Below are positions 27,629 through 36,607 of a stretch of DNA of 64,000 nucleotides, piece by piece. A program made the translations under genes and the position numbers. Positions within the stretch are counted from its first letter, which is position 1. Each line of letters starts with the position of its first letter. The notes below the pieces were generated by a model. That model was not told the origin of the DNA. It did not search any database and worked only from the letters and a program-made list of their open reading frames with translations. Origin of the DNA: Sedimenticola selenatireducens DSM 17993 (GTDB lineage Bacteria > Pseudomonadota > Gammaproteobacteria > Chromatiales > Chromatiaceae); assembly GCF_000428045.1 (NCBI RefSeq), contig NZ_ATZE01000010.1, positions 109,807-173,806 of the forward strand, in the 5' to 3' direction.

Positions 27629-29074
27629 ATGAGCTTGAATGCAAGTGAGCAGTACCTGAATGAGTGGAAAGATCGCCAGAACCTGGCCGAGAAGATGATT
27701 CCACTGGTAGGACAGCTTTACCGTGACAGAGGCCTGGTGATCCTGATGTACGGTCGCCGGCTGATGAATGCCACCACTATCGACATTCTCAAGGCCCATC
27801 GCTACGCCCGCCAGATGGTAGGGGTGGAGCTGGATATCGCCACCTCCTTTGCCATGCTCGAGGCAATCGCCGGCATGGACCTCTCACCGGCACGTCTCGA
27901 TCTCGGCAAGCTCTGTAGCGCCTACCTGAGCATGACAGATCGCCCCGGCATGCAGGCGTTCCTGGAGCAGCAGCTGGCTGAGATCAACACCGGCAAGAAG
28001 AGCCTGCTGGCCGGCCCCCAGGATGTGGTCCTGTATGGTTTTGGCCGCATTGGGCGCCTGCTCGCACGACTGCTGATCGAGCGCACCGGGGCTGGCAACA
28101 AGATGCGTCTGCGTGCCATCGTGGTTCGGGGTGGACGCGAGGGCGATCTGAAAAAACGTGCCAGTCTGCTGCGCCGCGATTCAGTGCATGGCCCCTTTAA
28201 CGGCTCCATCATCATCGATGAGGAGAGCAAAGCAATCATCGCCAATGGCAATTACATTCAGGTGATCTACGCCGACTCGCCCGACTCCATCGACTATACC
28301 CAATACGGGATTAACAACGCGCTGGTGGTAGACAATACCGGCATCTGGAAAGACGAAGCCGGCCTGGGCCTGCACCTTAAATCGAAAGGCACTTCCAAGG
28401 TGCTGCTGACTGCTCCGGCCAAGGGAGATATCAAGAACATCGTTTACGGCGTCAACCACGACGAGATCAGCCCGGAGGACAAGATCCTCTGCGCCGCCTC
28501 CTGTACCACCAACGCCATTGTCCCGGTACTCAAGGTGCTGAACGACAGCCTGGGCATCAACAACGGTCACCTCGAGACCATCCATGCCTATACCAACGAC
28601 CAGAACCTGATCGACAACTACCACAAGGCGGAAAGACGTGGACGCAGTGCTCCGCTGAACATGGTGATCACCTCAACCGGTGCCGCCAAGGCGGTGGCCA
28701 AGGCGCTGCCCGAGCTGTCAGGCAAGCTGACCGGCAACGCGATCCGCGTCCCCACCCCCAATGTTTCCATGGCCCTCATGAACTTGAATCTTGGCAGGGA
28801 GACCAGCCTGGAGGAGCTGAACGGCCTGCTGCGGGATGCCTCGCTAAATTCCACCCTGCGTGAACAGATCGGCTACACCACCTCCACCGAACTGGTCTCC
28901 AGTGACCTGGTCGGTTCCACCGAGGCCGGTATCGTGGACTCTGCCGCCACTATCGTCGATGGCAACCGTGCCGTACTCTATGTCTGGTATGACAACGAAG
29001 CCGGTTACAGCAACCAAGTGATCCGGGTGATGCAGGACATGACCGGACTCAAGCTGATCAATCTGCCGGCCTGA
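27629..29074 (+). CDS. gap: Long-form glyceraldehyde-3-phosphate dehydrogenase
   Basis: The 481-residue enzyme has the GAPDH NAD-binding motif YGFGRIGRL only near residue 135, so an N-terminal extension of about 125 residues precedes the usual fold. The catalytic Cys lies in AASCTTNAIVP near residue 292 and the C-terminal WYDNEAGYS motif is intact. Long-form GAPDHs are known in other gammaproteobacteria such as Pseudomonas, and some work mainly in the gluconeogenic direction. That fits a cell growing on acetate or aromatics. The role of the extension is unknown. Confidence 0.9.
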   Translation: MSLNASEQYLNEWKDRQNLAEKMIPLVGQLYRDRGLVILMYGRRLMNATTIDILKAHRYARQMVGVELDIATSFAMLEAIAGMDLSPARLDLGKLCSAYLSMTDRPGMQAFLEQQLAEINTGKKSLLAGPQDVVLYGFGRIGRLLARLLIERTGAGNKMRLRAIVVRGGREGDLKKRASLLRRDSVHGPFNGSIIIDEESKAIIANGNYIQVIYADSPDSIDYTQYGINNALVVDNTGIWKDEAGLGLHLKSKGTSKVLLTAPAKGDIKNIVYGVNHDEISPEDKILCAASCTTNAIVPVLKVLNDSLGINNGHLETIHAYTNDQNLIDNYHKAERRGRSAPLNMVITSTGAAKAVAKALPELSGKLTGNAIRVPTPNVSMALMNLNLGRETSLEELNGLLRDASLNSTLREQIGYTTSTELVSSDLVGSTEAGIVDSAATIVDGNRAVLYVWYDNEAGYSNQVIRVMQDMTGLKLINLPA

Positions 29075-29103
29075 TTCCCCGCTTTCAGGCGCCCCCCAGC
29101 CGC

Positions 29104-29345
29104 CACCGTGGCCAGTTTTTGTCCAGGGATGGACTTATGTCGCGAAACTCAGCCATACGGCGCCCACGGGGCGCCCTATGGGAAAAGCCTTGATGCACGA
29201 AAGGGCGCCGGTTGGGATAAGCGGAGCAAATCCCAACGAATCCCGGTTCGATTCAACATCCTGTGTTGGGGTTCGCAAGCTCACCCCAACCTACCGTCGG
29301 AGCCATTTATCCGCCGCCCCCCACTTCAGACGCCAGCGGTCCCGT
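29104..29345. repeat. Repeat-rich intergenic stretch
   Basis: A small stem GCCAC-CG-GTGGC region and five T residues end the gap gene. The dispersed hairpin GTCCAGGGATGGAC follows at 29121-29134. Further on lie GTTGGGATAAGCGGAGCAAA with ATCCCAAC, and a GTTGGGG / CCCCAAC inverted pair at about 29263-29288. No gene is visible. Confidence 0.6.
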
Positions 29346-29346
29346 A

Positions 29347-29580
29347 TCAATGCTTATGCCGGCACTCCGACCCGGGCACCGGATCATAGCCCCCCTCATG
29401 AAACGGATGGCAGCGCAGGATACGCCGGGTACCCATCCACAGTCCGCGCAGTACCCCGTGAATCTCCACCGCCTCACGGGTATAGGCCGAGCAGCTGGGA
29501 TAGTAGCGGCAGTTGTTACCCAACAGCGGACTGACCAGATAGCTGTACCCCTTGAGCAGCTGCAGCACCAGGCGTTTCAT
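29347..29580 (-). CDS. yidD: Membrane protein insertion efficiency factor YidD
   Basis: The 77-residue protein matches YidD. It has an N-terminal amphipathic segment ([20 protein letters not shown]), a [16 protein letters not shown] core with paired Cys, and [14 protein letters not shown] at the end. YidD assists YidC-dependent membrane insertion. It usually sits between rnpA and yidC near the replication origin. Here its ATG overlaps the end of zur by four bases, placing it at the end of the zinc operon. Confidence 0.93.
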   Translation of the reverse strand: MKRLVLQLLKGYSYLVSPLLGNNCRYYPSCSAYTREAVEIHGVLRGLWMGTRRILRCHPFHEGGYDPVPGSECRHKH

Positions 29581-30044
29581 GAGCGCCCCTGTTCACTGCA
29601 CCGCAGACAGCGGCCGGTCACTTCAATCACCCGGGAATCGGCCTTGAAACCACACTCCCTGACGGCACTACCCAGGGTGCGATCAACACTCCGGCTCTCC
29701 AATTCCCGCACCTCGCCGCAGTCACGGCAGATTAGAAACTGGCTGGCGTGGGGATGGTCCGGATGGACACAGCCGATATAGGCATTCAGTGACTCGATTC
29801 GGTGCGCCAGGCCCTGTTGCAACAGAAACTCCAGCGCCCGGTAAACGGTCGGCGGTTTGGCGGCCGGCACCCCGCTCTTCAACAGGTCCAGGATATCGTA
29901 GGCGCCCAGCGGCTTGGGGCTGGCGCAAAGGATCTCCAGAACCTGCCGGCGTTGCGGCGTCAGGCGAGCACCCCGCCCCTCACAGAGCCGCTCTGCAACA
30001 CGCAGCGTCTGTTGACAGTTGGTATGACATGATCCCGGTTTCAT
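29577..30044 (-). CDS. zur: Zinc uptake regulator Zur (Fur family)
   Basis: The 155-residue repressor has a winged helix ([13 protein letters not shown] near residue 30, [16 protein letters not shown] near residue 70), followed by the Fur-family metal-binding domain with [19 protein letters not shown] (CxxC) and a second CLRC. The structural zinc pairs are both present. Position in the znu operon identifies it as Zur and not Fur. It overlaps znuB upstream and yidD downstream by four bases each. The probable operator is the palindrome upstream of znuA. Confidence 0.93.
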   Translation of the reverse strand: MKPGSCHTNCQQTLRVAERLCEGRGARLTPQRRQVLEILCASPKPLGAYDILDLLKSGVPAAKPPTVYRALEFLLQQGLAHRIESLNAYIGCVHPDHPHASQFLICRDCGEVRELESRSVDRTLGSAVRECGFKADSRVIEVTGRCLRCSEQGRS

Positions 30045-30895
30045 TGCACCGCCTTTACCAGTTGCTGGCGCAGCTCTCTGCGTTTCCTGGCCGTGCTGAA
30101 CAGCAACGAGATCAGATAGCTGACCCCGGCCACGAGGATGATGGTGGCGCCGGCCGGCAGGTCAGGCGCATAGGAGATAATCAGCCCCAGCACGGTGAAA
30201 AGGGCACCCAGCAGTGTCGCCAGCAGCATCATTTTACCCAGACTGCGCACATGATGGGCGGCAATCGCCGCCGGCAGCGTGAGCAGGGCGATGACCAGGA
30301 TAAGACCGACCACCTGAATCAGCAGCACCACGGTTACCGCCACCATACAGAGCAGCAGGAGGTAGAAAAAAGTGACCGGCACACCGCGCAGTCGGGCAAA
30401 CTCCTCATCGAAAGAGACGGCGAGAAACTGCTGATAACAGAGTGAAACGGTCAGCAGAATAATCAGGTCGATGCCCGCCATCATCCAGATATCGGCCAGG
30501 TTCACCATCAGGATATTACCAAAAAGATAGCTCATCAGGCTGACACTGTAGCCCGGCGTCTTGGAGATGAACAGGATACCGATCGCCATACCGACCGCCC
30601 ACAGGGCGCCGATCAGGGTATCCTCCTGCTCACGCCAGGTCAGCCGTACCCAGCCGATCAGCAGGGCCGAGGCCACGGCCGCCGTCAGTGCCCCACCCAG
30701 GGGGCTCAAGCCGAAAAAGAAGGCGACACCCATGCCGCCCAGGACGCTGTGAGAAATGCCTCCGGCCAGAAAACCGATCCGCTTGACCACCACATAGCTA
30801 CCAATGATACCGCAGCCGATACTCGCCAGCAGGCCGCCGATCAGTGCGTGTTGCAGAAAGGGGTGATCCCAAAGTGCGCTGAAAAATTCCATCAT
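30041..30895 (-). CDS. znuB: Zinc ABC transporter permease ZnuB
   Basis: The 284-residue permease of the ABC-3 family has about eight transmembrane helices and the family motif GGISHSVLGGMGVAFF near residue 47. It forms the membrane channel of the ZnuABC zinc importer. It starts 7 bp after znuC and ends overlapping zur. Confidence 0.94.
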   Translation of the reverse strand: MMEFFSALWDHPFLQHALIGGLLASIGCGIIGSYVVVKRIGFLAGGISHSVLGGMGVAFFFGLSPLGGALTAAVASALLIGWVRLTWREQEDTLIGALWAVGMAIGILFISKTPGYSVSLMSYLFGNILMVNLADIWMMAGIDLIILLTVSLCYQQFLAVSFDEEFARLRGVPVTFFYLLLLCMVAVTVVLLIQVVGLILVIALLTLPAAIAAHHVRSLGKMMLLATLLGALFTVLGLIISYAPDLPAGATIILVAGVSYLISLLFSTARKRRELRQQLVKAVQ

Positions 30896-30902
30896 GACCC
30901 CA

Positions 30903-31634
30903 CTAGTGCCGATGCTCCACCATCCTTACATCGGCGTCATAGAGCGCGCGGATGGCGTCGCCATCGATGGCGGCGGTGTGGTGACAGATCAGGGTACGGT
31001 TCAGGCACGCGACCCGACTCACATAGCCGGAGATGAAGCCGACATCGTGGGAGACCACGATAATGGTCATGTGCCGGTTGAACCGCTTCAGCAAGTCGAA
31101 TATCTCCGTTTCAATACGCATATCGATATTCGCCGTCGGCTCATCCAGCATCAGGATGCGTGGCTCGCAGGCCAGCGCCCGCGCCATCAACACCCGCTGC
31201 AACTGGCCGCCCGACAGGGTGCAGAGCTGCCGCGCGGCGAGATCCGCCACCTCGGTCTCGACCATCGCCTGCCGTGCCACTTCCCGATCACGACGACGGT
31301 AGTTACCGAACAGACCCGACATGCCCAGCCGCCCCATCATCACCGTCTGCTCCACGGTGATCGGAAAGTCCCGGCTGAACTGGGGGTACTGGGGAACATA
31401 GCCGATCTGGGTGCGACTGCGCTCGGGCGACTCACCCAATACCCGCACCTTGCCCCTGAGCGGTTCCAGCAGTCCCAGCATCAATTTCAGCAGGGTGCTC
31501 TTGCCACCCGCATTGGGACCGACAATTCCGATAAACTCATGCTCGCCGACCTCCAGGCTGACGTTATCCAATACACAGGGGCCACCATAGGAGAACGAGA
31601 CATCCTGCAGCGACACCACCGGGGAAGGGTTCAT
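30903..31634 (-). CDS. znuC: Zinc ABC transporter ATPase ZnuC
   Basis: The 243-residue ATPase has Walker A GPNAGGKSTLLK near residue 39, signature LSGGQLQRVLMARAL near residue 139, and Walker B ILMLDEPTANID. The Ala-Gly-Gly in Walker A is normal for this group. It overlaps znuA by four bases and powers zinc import with ZnuB. Confidence 0.94.
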   Translation of the reverse strand: MNPSPVVSLQDVSFSYGGPCVLDNVSLEVGEHEFIGIVGPNAGGKSTLLKLMLGLLEPLRGKVRVLGESPERSRTQIGYVPQYPQFSRDFPITVEQTVMMGRLGMSGLFGNYRRRDREVARQAMVETEVADLAARQLCTLSGGQLQRVLMARALACEPRILMLDEPTANIDMRIETEIFDLLKRFNRHMTIIVVSHDVGFISGYVSRVACLNRTLICHHTAAIDGDAIRALYDADVRMVEHRH

Positions 31635-32506
31635 TGATAGGCCTCGCTGATTGCCCTGGCAACCTGTCGCATATTCTCAATATAGGATTCCGCCAGAGGG
31701 TCGAGGGAGACCAGTCGCGCACCCGTCGCGGCCGCCAGCGCCGACGCCTGGCTCTGACTGAACTGCCGCTGCACAAAGATCACCCGGATCTGTTCCGCCC
31801 GGGCCTGTTCAATCAGCCGTTTCAGGGTACGGGCGCCCACCTCTTTCCCTTCGCTTTCGATGGGCATCTGCTGCAGGCCAAAAGCATCCGCAAAGTAGCC
31901 CCAGGAGGGATGGAACACCATGAACCGGCGTCCCTTCAACGGGCTCAACAGGGTTCGGATCTCCTGCTCAAGTTTCAGCAGTTCCTGATGAAAGCGGGCG
32001 TGATTCTCCCGGTAGGCGGACGCATGTGGCGGGTCCAGTGCAATCAACTGGTCAAGCAGATGGCCGATCATAACCCGCACATTGACCGGATCGAGCCAGA
32101 TATGCGGATCCTCCTGCTCATGTGTATGGCGGTGATCACTATCATGGTGGTGGCCACCTGCCGGTTCCATCTCGCGCAATGTCAGCCCGCGGCGTGCATC
32201 CAGCAGGGCAATCCGCGGATTGGCGCTCTGGACGGTATCCATCCAGGCATCCTCAAACGGCACCCCGATGCGATAAAACAGTGCCGCACGGGAGAGTACC
32301 GCCATCTGCCGGGGCAATGGCTCGAAGGTTTCCGGGCTCTGGCCCGGCCCCACCAGCACCGAGACCCGCACGTGCTCCCCCCCCAGTCGTTGCACAAAAA
32401 ACTTCTGCGGCAAGATAGTGACATAAACCGAAAGCGGTTCGGCGGCGAGCACTGAGCCAAATGCAAGCAACAGCAATATCAACAGGCTTCGTATGATCAA
32501 ATGCAT
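31631..32506 (-). CDS. znuA: Periplasmic zinc-binding protein ZnuA
   Basis: The 291-residue cluster 9 binding protein has an N-terminal signal peptide (hydrophobic stretch about 5-22 ending LAAEP). It carries the flexible His-rich loop GGHHHDSDHRHTHEQEDPH near residue 117 that is characteristic of zinc rather than manganese binders, and DPHIWLDP just after it. It is the first gene of znuACB-zur-yidD. The promoter faces the Zur-like palindrome at 32537. Confidence 0.94.
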   Translation of the reverse strand: MHLIIRSLLILLLLAFGSVLAAEPLSVYVTILPQKFFVQRLGGEHVRVSVLVGPGQSPETFEPLPRQMAVLSRAALFYRIGVPFEDAWMDTVQSANPRIALLDARRGLTLREMEPAGGHHHDSDHRHTHEQEDPHIWLDPVNVRVMIGHLLDQLIALDPPHASAYRENHARFHQELLKLEQEIRTLLSPLKGRRFMVFHPSWGYFADAFGLQQMPIESEGKEVGARTLKRLIEQARAEQIRVIFVQRQFSQSQASALAAATGARLVSLDPLAESYIENMRQVARAISEAYQ

Positions 32507-32536
32507 GGACGGAACACGGAATTATTTAGTTGGATT

Positions 32537-32559
32537 GTTATGTTATCACATAACATAAC
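32537..32559. promoter_or_regulatory. Zur-like operator
   Basis: A perfect palindrome with 10-bp arms GTTATGTTAT and ATAACATAAC around a 3-bp CAC centre lies 31 bp upstream of znuA and 75 bp upstream of the divergent zinc-ribbon gene. It resembles gammaproteobacterial Zur boxes, which are built on ATGTTAT-type half sites. One dimer site could control both genes. Confidence 0.8.
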
Positions 32560-32633
32560 CAAACAGGGACACTTGGCATCGATATCCGTTACCATGCAGC
32601 CTACAAACCGATTTCCAAGGTCCCGACCCACCG

Positions 32634-33218
32634 ATGAATGCCGGATATCTGATTTTTCACCCTACCGCCGACCAGCCCCTGCCGGAGGTTTCACAGTTAT
32701 TGACCCGACTGTCGGAGACCGGCCTCACCGGCCAGCCACTACCGGGCATGCCGCAGCACTTTCTGACCGGCCCTCACTTCCTGCAGCGCATTACCTTTCT
32801 GGGTTGCTCGCCCAGCGTGCCATTGACTGCCAACACCAATAGTGACAATGCCCTCTGCTCCATCCGACTGCTGGGCCCCTATCCGGCCCCACGATTGATG
32901 ACCGGTCAAAACAGCCGGCCACCCCGCTGCCACGGCTGTCGCCATCGGTTCCATGAGTGGCAGGAGCAGATCGCTGAGCCAGACCGGGAGATTCGCTGTC
33001 CGGAGTGTGGGCAAGAAAGCAGTTGGCAGGATCTCAACTGGCGGCAAATGGCCGGGGCCGCCCGGCTGTTTATCGCCATCTCACAGGTATTCCCTGGCGA
33101 GGCGGTACCCACTGCCGGGTTGATGCAAACCCTGCAGCAGGGAGGTGAAGAGTGGGATTATTTCTATGTACAGCAACCGTTATTATGGCCGGGTGGGCAA
33201 AACCCCGGCGAACTCTGA
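32634..33218 (+). CDS. Zinc-ribbon protein divergent from znuA
   Basis: The 194-residue protein is not a named family to me. It carries a probable zinc ribbon with CHGC at residues 99-102 and CPEC at 122-125, and the region before it is rich in Pro and Thr. It shares the Zur-like operator with znuA and would be made under zinc limitation. A role in zinc sparing, delivery or sensing is inference. The ATG at 32634 follows the operator by 75 bp. Confidence 0.65.
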   Translation: MNAGYLIFHPTADQPLPEVSQLLTRLSETGLTGQPLPGMPQHFLTGPHFLQRITFLGCSPSVPLTANTNSDNALCSIRLLGPYPAPRLMTGQNSRPPRCHGCRHRFHEWQEQIAEPDREIRCPECGQESSWQDLNWRQMAGAARLFIAISQVFPGEAVPTAGLMQTLQQGGEEWDYFYVQQPLLWPGGQNPGEL

Positions 33219-33237
33219 GGGTTGAATGACCGGATAA

Positions 33238-34806
33238 TCAGTGAACAACAATACAGTCCTTGCCGGCTCGCTTTGCCTCATAGAGCGCCCGATCCGCCCG
33301 GGCGAAGACGTCCATCGGGGTATCGCCCTGGGCAAATTGACTCATCCCGCAGGAGATGGTGACCTCGACCCGATTACCCACGGAATGGATACCACTCTCC
33401 TTCACTTCGAGGCGCACCGCTTCCGCCACCTTCATGGCATCATCACTATTGGTACCGGTGAGCAGCATGACAAACTCCTCGCCACCAAAGCGGGCGACAA
33501 AATCGGTTTCCCGCAAGCCAAGCAACAGACTCTGGCCGATAATACGCAACGCCTTGTCACCGGCATGATGACCGAAACGGTCATTGATCCGCTTGAAGTC
33601 GTCAATATCCCAAACCAGCAGGGTGAGCGGCTCCCCAAAGCGTTTCCAGCGGGCGTACTCCTGCTCCAGCCGCTCGTCATAGGCCAGGCGATTGGGCAGC
33701 CCGGTCACCGTATCGGTAGCCGCTTGGCGGTGCGCCTCGATCATCTTGGCACGCAACTCACGGCTTTCGCTCTGGACCTCTTCCAGGCGCTTGCGCAACT
33801 GCTCTTCCAGCTCGGCTGCCGCCTTATGGCGCTCGGCCTCATTGATCACGAACGTGCCAACATGGGACTCGATCGCCTCCAGATGCTGACCAATCTCCAG
33901 GCACAATTGCTGAAGACTGGTGGCGTCGTTCATATTGTCGCGGATACCGCTGACCTGTTGTCGCATCTTCTGGCCCAGGGACTGCCCCTCCACCATCGAT
34001 TTCTGCCGCAACTCCTTGCTACTGCTGACATGCTTGTCAATCTCCTCCAGACGCTGGGTCAACTCCTTGAGGAAACCACGGGTGTCCTGGATCTCGGTCG
34101 TCACCTCCCCCACCGACCGGGAGAGCAATGACAACAGCGAGGAGAGCACCTCAATCCAGGCGGCACTATCCTTTTGTGCCGCCAGTTCCAGCTCCATGCG
34201 CCGAATATCCAGACTGAGCTGGGCGGGCCAATCCAGCGTCTCCAGCAGTTTAAGCAGTTGCTGATTTGGGGTAACAGCCTCATCCGGGGAGGCGTCCGAT
34301 GCGGCCGCAGAAGTGTGGAAAAAGCGGCGTAGAAAGCCCGGTGAACCGTTTCGGTTTTCCGCGCCGGTCAACAGATGCAGAAACCGGTCAACCTGCTCAT
34401 CTGAGGCACCGCCACCGTCGGCTACAAGCTGCTCCGCCAATTTGCGCAGCTTACCCAGATTCCTGCCCGTCACGCCGGACCGGCTTATCAACCGTGAGAG
34501 CAGGTCGGTATCACCTGATGCGACGGGCGCGGGCTCATCATTGGCCCGGATCAGTGCCTCAGAAATGGCACCCAGCTGATCCTTCAAATTCGGCTGTACG
34601 CCTTTTCTCACCGCATTGCGAAGCGACGAGAGATGGGGGTCGAGGGCAGGATCCAGTCCGTTAGTGGCGAGGGTCAGTCGGATAATGATACGACAGAGCA
34701 GTTTTTCCGTCTCCGCTGCCTCGCTCTTTTCCATCGACTGCTGCTGGGCCAGGTCCAGGTATCGGACCTTCCAGTCCTGGGTGGCAGTTATTTCTTGTTC
34801 GTTCAT
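33238..34806 (-). CDS. Diguanylate cyclase (GGDEF domain)
   Basis: The 522-residue protein ends in a complete GGDEF domain. The active-site loop is GGEEF near residue 445, preceded five residues earlier by an RETD inhibitory site, so it should make cyclic di-GMP with product feedback. The first 340 residues lack membrane helices and are largely helical or coiled-coil. It lies next to EEP hydrolase, dsbA and cytochrome c4, a neighbourhood also seen in Pseudomonas. Confidence 0.93.
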   Translation of the reverse strand: MNEQEITATQDWKVRYLDLAQQQSMEKSEAAETEKLLCRIIIRLTLATNGLDPALDPHLSSLRNAVRKGVQPNLKDQLGAISEALIRANDEPAPVASGDTDLLSRLISRSGVTGRNLGKLRKLAEQLVADGGGASDEQVDRFLHLLTGAENRNGSPGFLRRFFHTSAAASDASPDEAVTPNQQLLKLLETLDWPAQLSLDIRRMELELAAQKDSAAWIEVLSSLLSLLSRSVGEVTTEIQDTRGFLKELTQRLEEIDKHVSSSKELRQKSMVEGQSLGQKMRQQVSGIRDNMNDATSLQQLCLEIGQHLEAIESHVGTFVINEAERHKAAAELEEQLRKRLEEVQSESRELRAKMIEAHRQAATDTVTGLPNRLAYDERLEQEYARWKRFGEPLTLLVWDIDDFKRINDRFGHHAGDKALRIIGQSLLLGLRETDFVARFGGEEFVMLLTGTNSDDAMKVAEAVRLEVKESGIHSVGNRVEVTISCGMSQFAQGDTPMDVFARADRALYEAKRAGKDCIVVH

Positions 34807-34811
34807 TTTTA

Positions 34812-35582
34812 TCAGGCCGCCAAACGCATACCGGTGGGTATAATTACATCAATGCCAATCGGCAGATGATCCGAAAGCGGATACTCCACCACCTTGGCAT
34901 TCTCCACCTGCAGTGTATCGGAGACCAGGATATGGTCAATCTTTCTGATCGGTCGCCAACTGGGAAATGTGTTCATGTGGCAGGCCGGCTGGGTAAGTCC
35001 ACCACCCCGGGTCAACAGGCGCATCTCCTGGGAATCACAACCGAAGTTGAGATCTCCCATCACCACCACGTGCGGCAAATCCGCCACCAGTTCCCGGATA
35101 TAGGAGACTTGACGCAAACGGGCCCGTCTTCCTAGCGCCAGATGCATAATGCAGACGGTCAATCCGGTGGACCCGCCGAAGTTGCACACGATCACGCCCC
35201 GCCCCGGCAAACCGGGCAGTTTGTACTCGGAAATTTCCGACGGACGCAATCTCGATAGCAGGCCGTTACTGTTCTGTGCCAACTTGCCAAGGCTGCGGTT
35301 GACCTGTTTATACCAGTAGGGAAACGTCGCCTGCTTCGCCAGGTATTCAGTTTGATCCACGAAACCGCTACGCAGACTTCCAGAATCAACCTCCTGAAGC
35401 CCGACAACATCATATCCGTGGATGACCATGGCGATACGGTCAAGATTGAACTGCCGGTCCCGATGCGGCAGGACCTGCTTCCAGCTCTGGGTCAGATATT
35501 GGCGGTAGCGCTGTGTATCTATCCCAGCCTGTATGTTATAGCTGAGTAGCTTCAGACGCTGCGGGCCACCACTGTCATCCAT
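34812..35582 (-). CDS. Endonuclease/exonuclease/phosphatase family protein
   Basis: The 256-residue EEP-fold hydrolase has the core motifs LLSYNIQAG near residue 12, GLQEVDSG near residue 60, VMGDLNFG near residue 175, and the C-terminal SDHLPIGID. These supply metal-binding Asn, Glu, Asp and His. The substrate (DNA, phospholipid or phosphosugar) is not predictable. It starts 29 bp after dsbA ends, on the same strand, and the cyclase gene follows 5 bp on. Confidence 0.88.
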   Translation of the reverse strand: MDDSGGPQRLKLLSYNIQAGIDTQRYRQYLTQSWKQVLPHRDRQFNLDRIAMVIHGYDVVGLQEVDSGSLRSGFVDQTEYLAKQATFPYWYKQVNRSLGKLAQNSNGLLSRLRPSEISEYKLPGLPGRGVIVCNFGGSTGLTVCIMHLALGRRARLRQVSYIRELVADLPHVVVMGDLNFGCDSQEMRLLTRGGGLTQPACHMNTFPSWRPIRKIDHILVSDTLQVENAKVVEYPLSDHLPIGIDVIIPTGMRLAA

Positions 35583-35611
35583 TGGAACTCCCCCGGTACA
35601 ATGTAGTCAGT

Positions 35612-36259
35612 CTACTGCTTTTTCAGGCTTTTTTCAGTGACTACCTTATCAACAAGATAATCAATCGCCTGCATCTGCAGGTCGCCTTCAAGCCCGCTGG
35701 TGCGGTACTTTCCATCTACCACAAAAGCCGGCACACCCCGAATATCAAACCGGCTTGCCAGTACCTCTGCACGGCGTGACTGGGTCTGCACGGCAAAGGA
35801 TTTCATTGCCTTGCGGTAGGCATCTATATCTACCCCTTTCTGGGCCAGAAAGGCTTCCATCTGCGCACTGTCGGCCAGCTTGTTTTTCCGCACATGAATT
35901 TCATCAAACAGCGCTGCGTTCAACTCATCCTCCACACCCATCAGGGTCAGGGCGTAGAAGGTCTTGGCGTGCAGCACTACATCCGCCCGCTTAAACATCG
36001 CGGGTATGCGGACGAATTCCACATTATCCGGCTTCTTCTCCAGCCATTTATTGATGTGCGGTTCCAAGTTGTAGCAGTGGGGACAGGCGTACCAGAAAAA
36101 CTCCAGCACCTGCACCTTCTCCCCTTCACCGCCAGGCTGCGCGGGGATTATGGAGAAATAATGTACTTCTTCTTCAAATTTTGTCTGCGCCGGGGCCTCA
36201 AGCGCCAGAAACAGGAGAGCAAACAGAGACAGCACCCGGATAAGCGTATGTTTCTTCAT
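35612..36259 (-). CDS. dsbA: Thiol:disulfide interchange protein DsbA
   Basis: The 215-residue periplasmic oxidase has a signal peptide ending near APAQT, the redox active site CPHC in FFWYACPHCYNLEP near residue 58, and the cis-proline loop GVPAFVV near residue 170. It introduces disulfides into exported proteins, which would include the many c-type cytochromes. The start at 36259 (MKKHTLIRVL) gives a proper signal peptide. The frame extends upstream without one. Confidence 0.94.
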   Translation of the reverse strand: MKKHTLIRVLSLFALLFLALEAPAQTKFEEEVHYFSIIPAQPGGEGEKVQVLEFFWYACPHCYNLEPHINKWLEKKPDNVEFVRIPAMFKRADVVLHAKTFYALTLMGVEDELNAALFDEIHVRKNKLADSAQMEAFLAQKGVDIDAYRKAMKSFAVQTQSRRAEVLASRFDIRGVPAFVVDGKYRTSGLEGDLQMQAIDYLVDKVVTEKSLKKQ

Positions 36260-36433
36260 ATTAGTACCTCTGTAGGAGTTAAGCGGCCAATCGGCTGAAT
36301 TATTGAGCATCAATCATATATCCAAGCCACTGATTCTTTCGGACCCGCCAATACGCCCGGGGTTCAACAGTCCCCGGACTCAGCACATCCAACGGTCCTC
36401 CCGGCTCCCGGGACAATCTGCGCACTCAGCAAT

Positions 36434-36465
36434 AAAAAAGGGCAGCCTGATCGCTGCCCTTTTTT
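36434..36465. terminator. Symmetric bidirectional terminator
   Basis: A 7-bp stem (GGGCAGC / GCTGCCC) with a 6-nt loop is flanked by six A residues on one side and six T residues on the other. It can terminate in both directions and lies downstream of the cytochrome c4 gene, before dsbA. Confidence 0.9.
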
Positions 36466-36479
36466 GTCCAGGGATGGAC
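36466..36479. repeat. Dispersed hairpin GTCCAGGGATGGAC
   Basis: A 5-bp stem GTCCA / TGGAC closed by a GGGA loop directly follows the terminator T tract, in the same arrangement as at 22685-22698 and 29121-29134. About ten further bases (GTATGTC-like) are shared between copies. Confidence 0.7.
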
Positions 36480-36607
36480 GTATGTCATGAAGACCAAAGA
36501 TGGCGGGGAACGACGCTGCGCTTCGCCTACAGGAGGAACATTAGCCGTGAGCAGTAAGCCTTGCCCATCCTATCGTAATCGCACCGTTACCTACACCGCC
36601 GGTCAGG

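Noticed and set aside
29104..29345. CRISPR-like or tandem array
   Set aside because: The repeats are heterogeneous palindromes without regular spacers; no cas genes are present.
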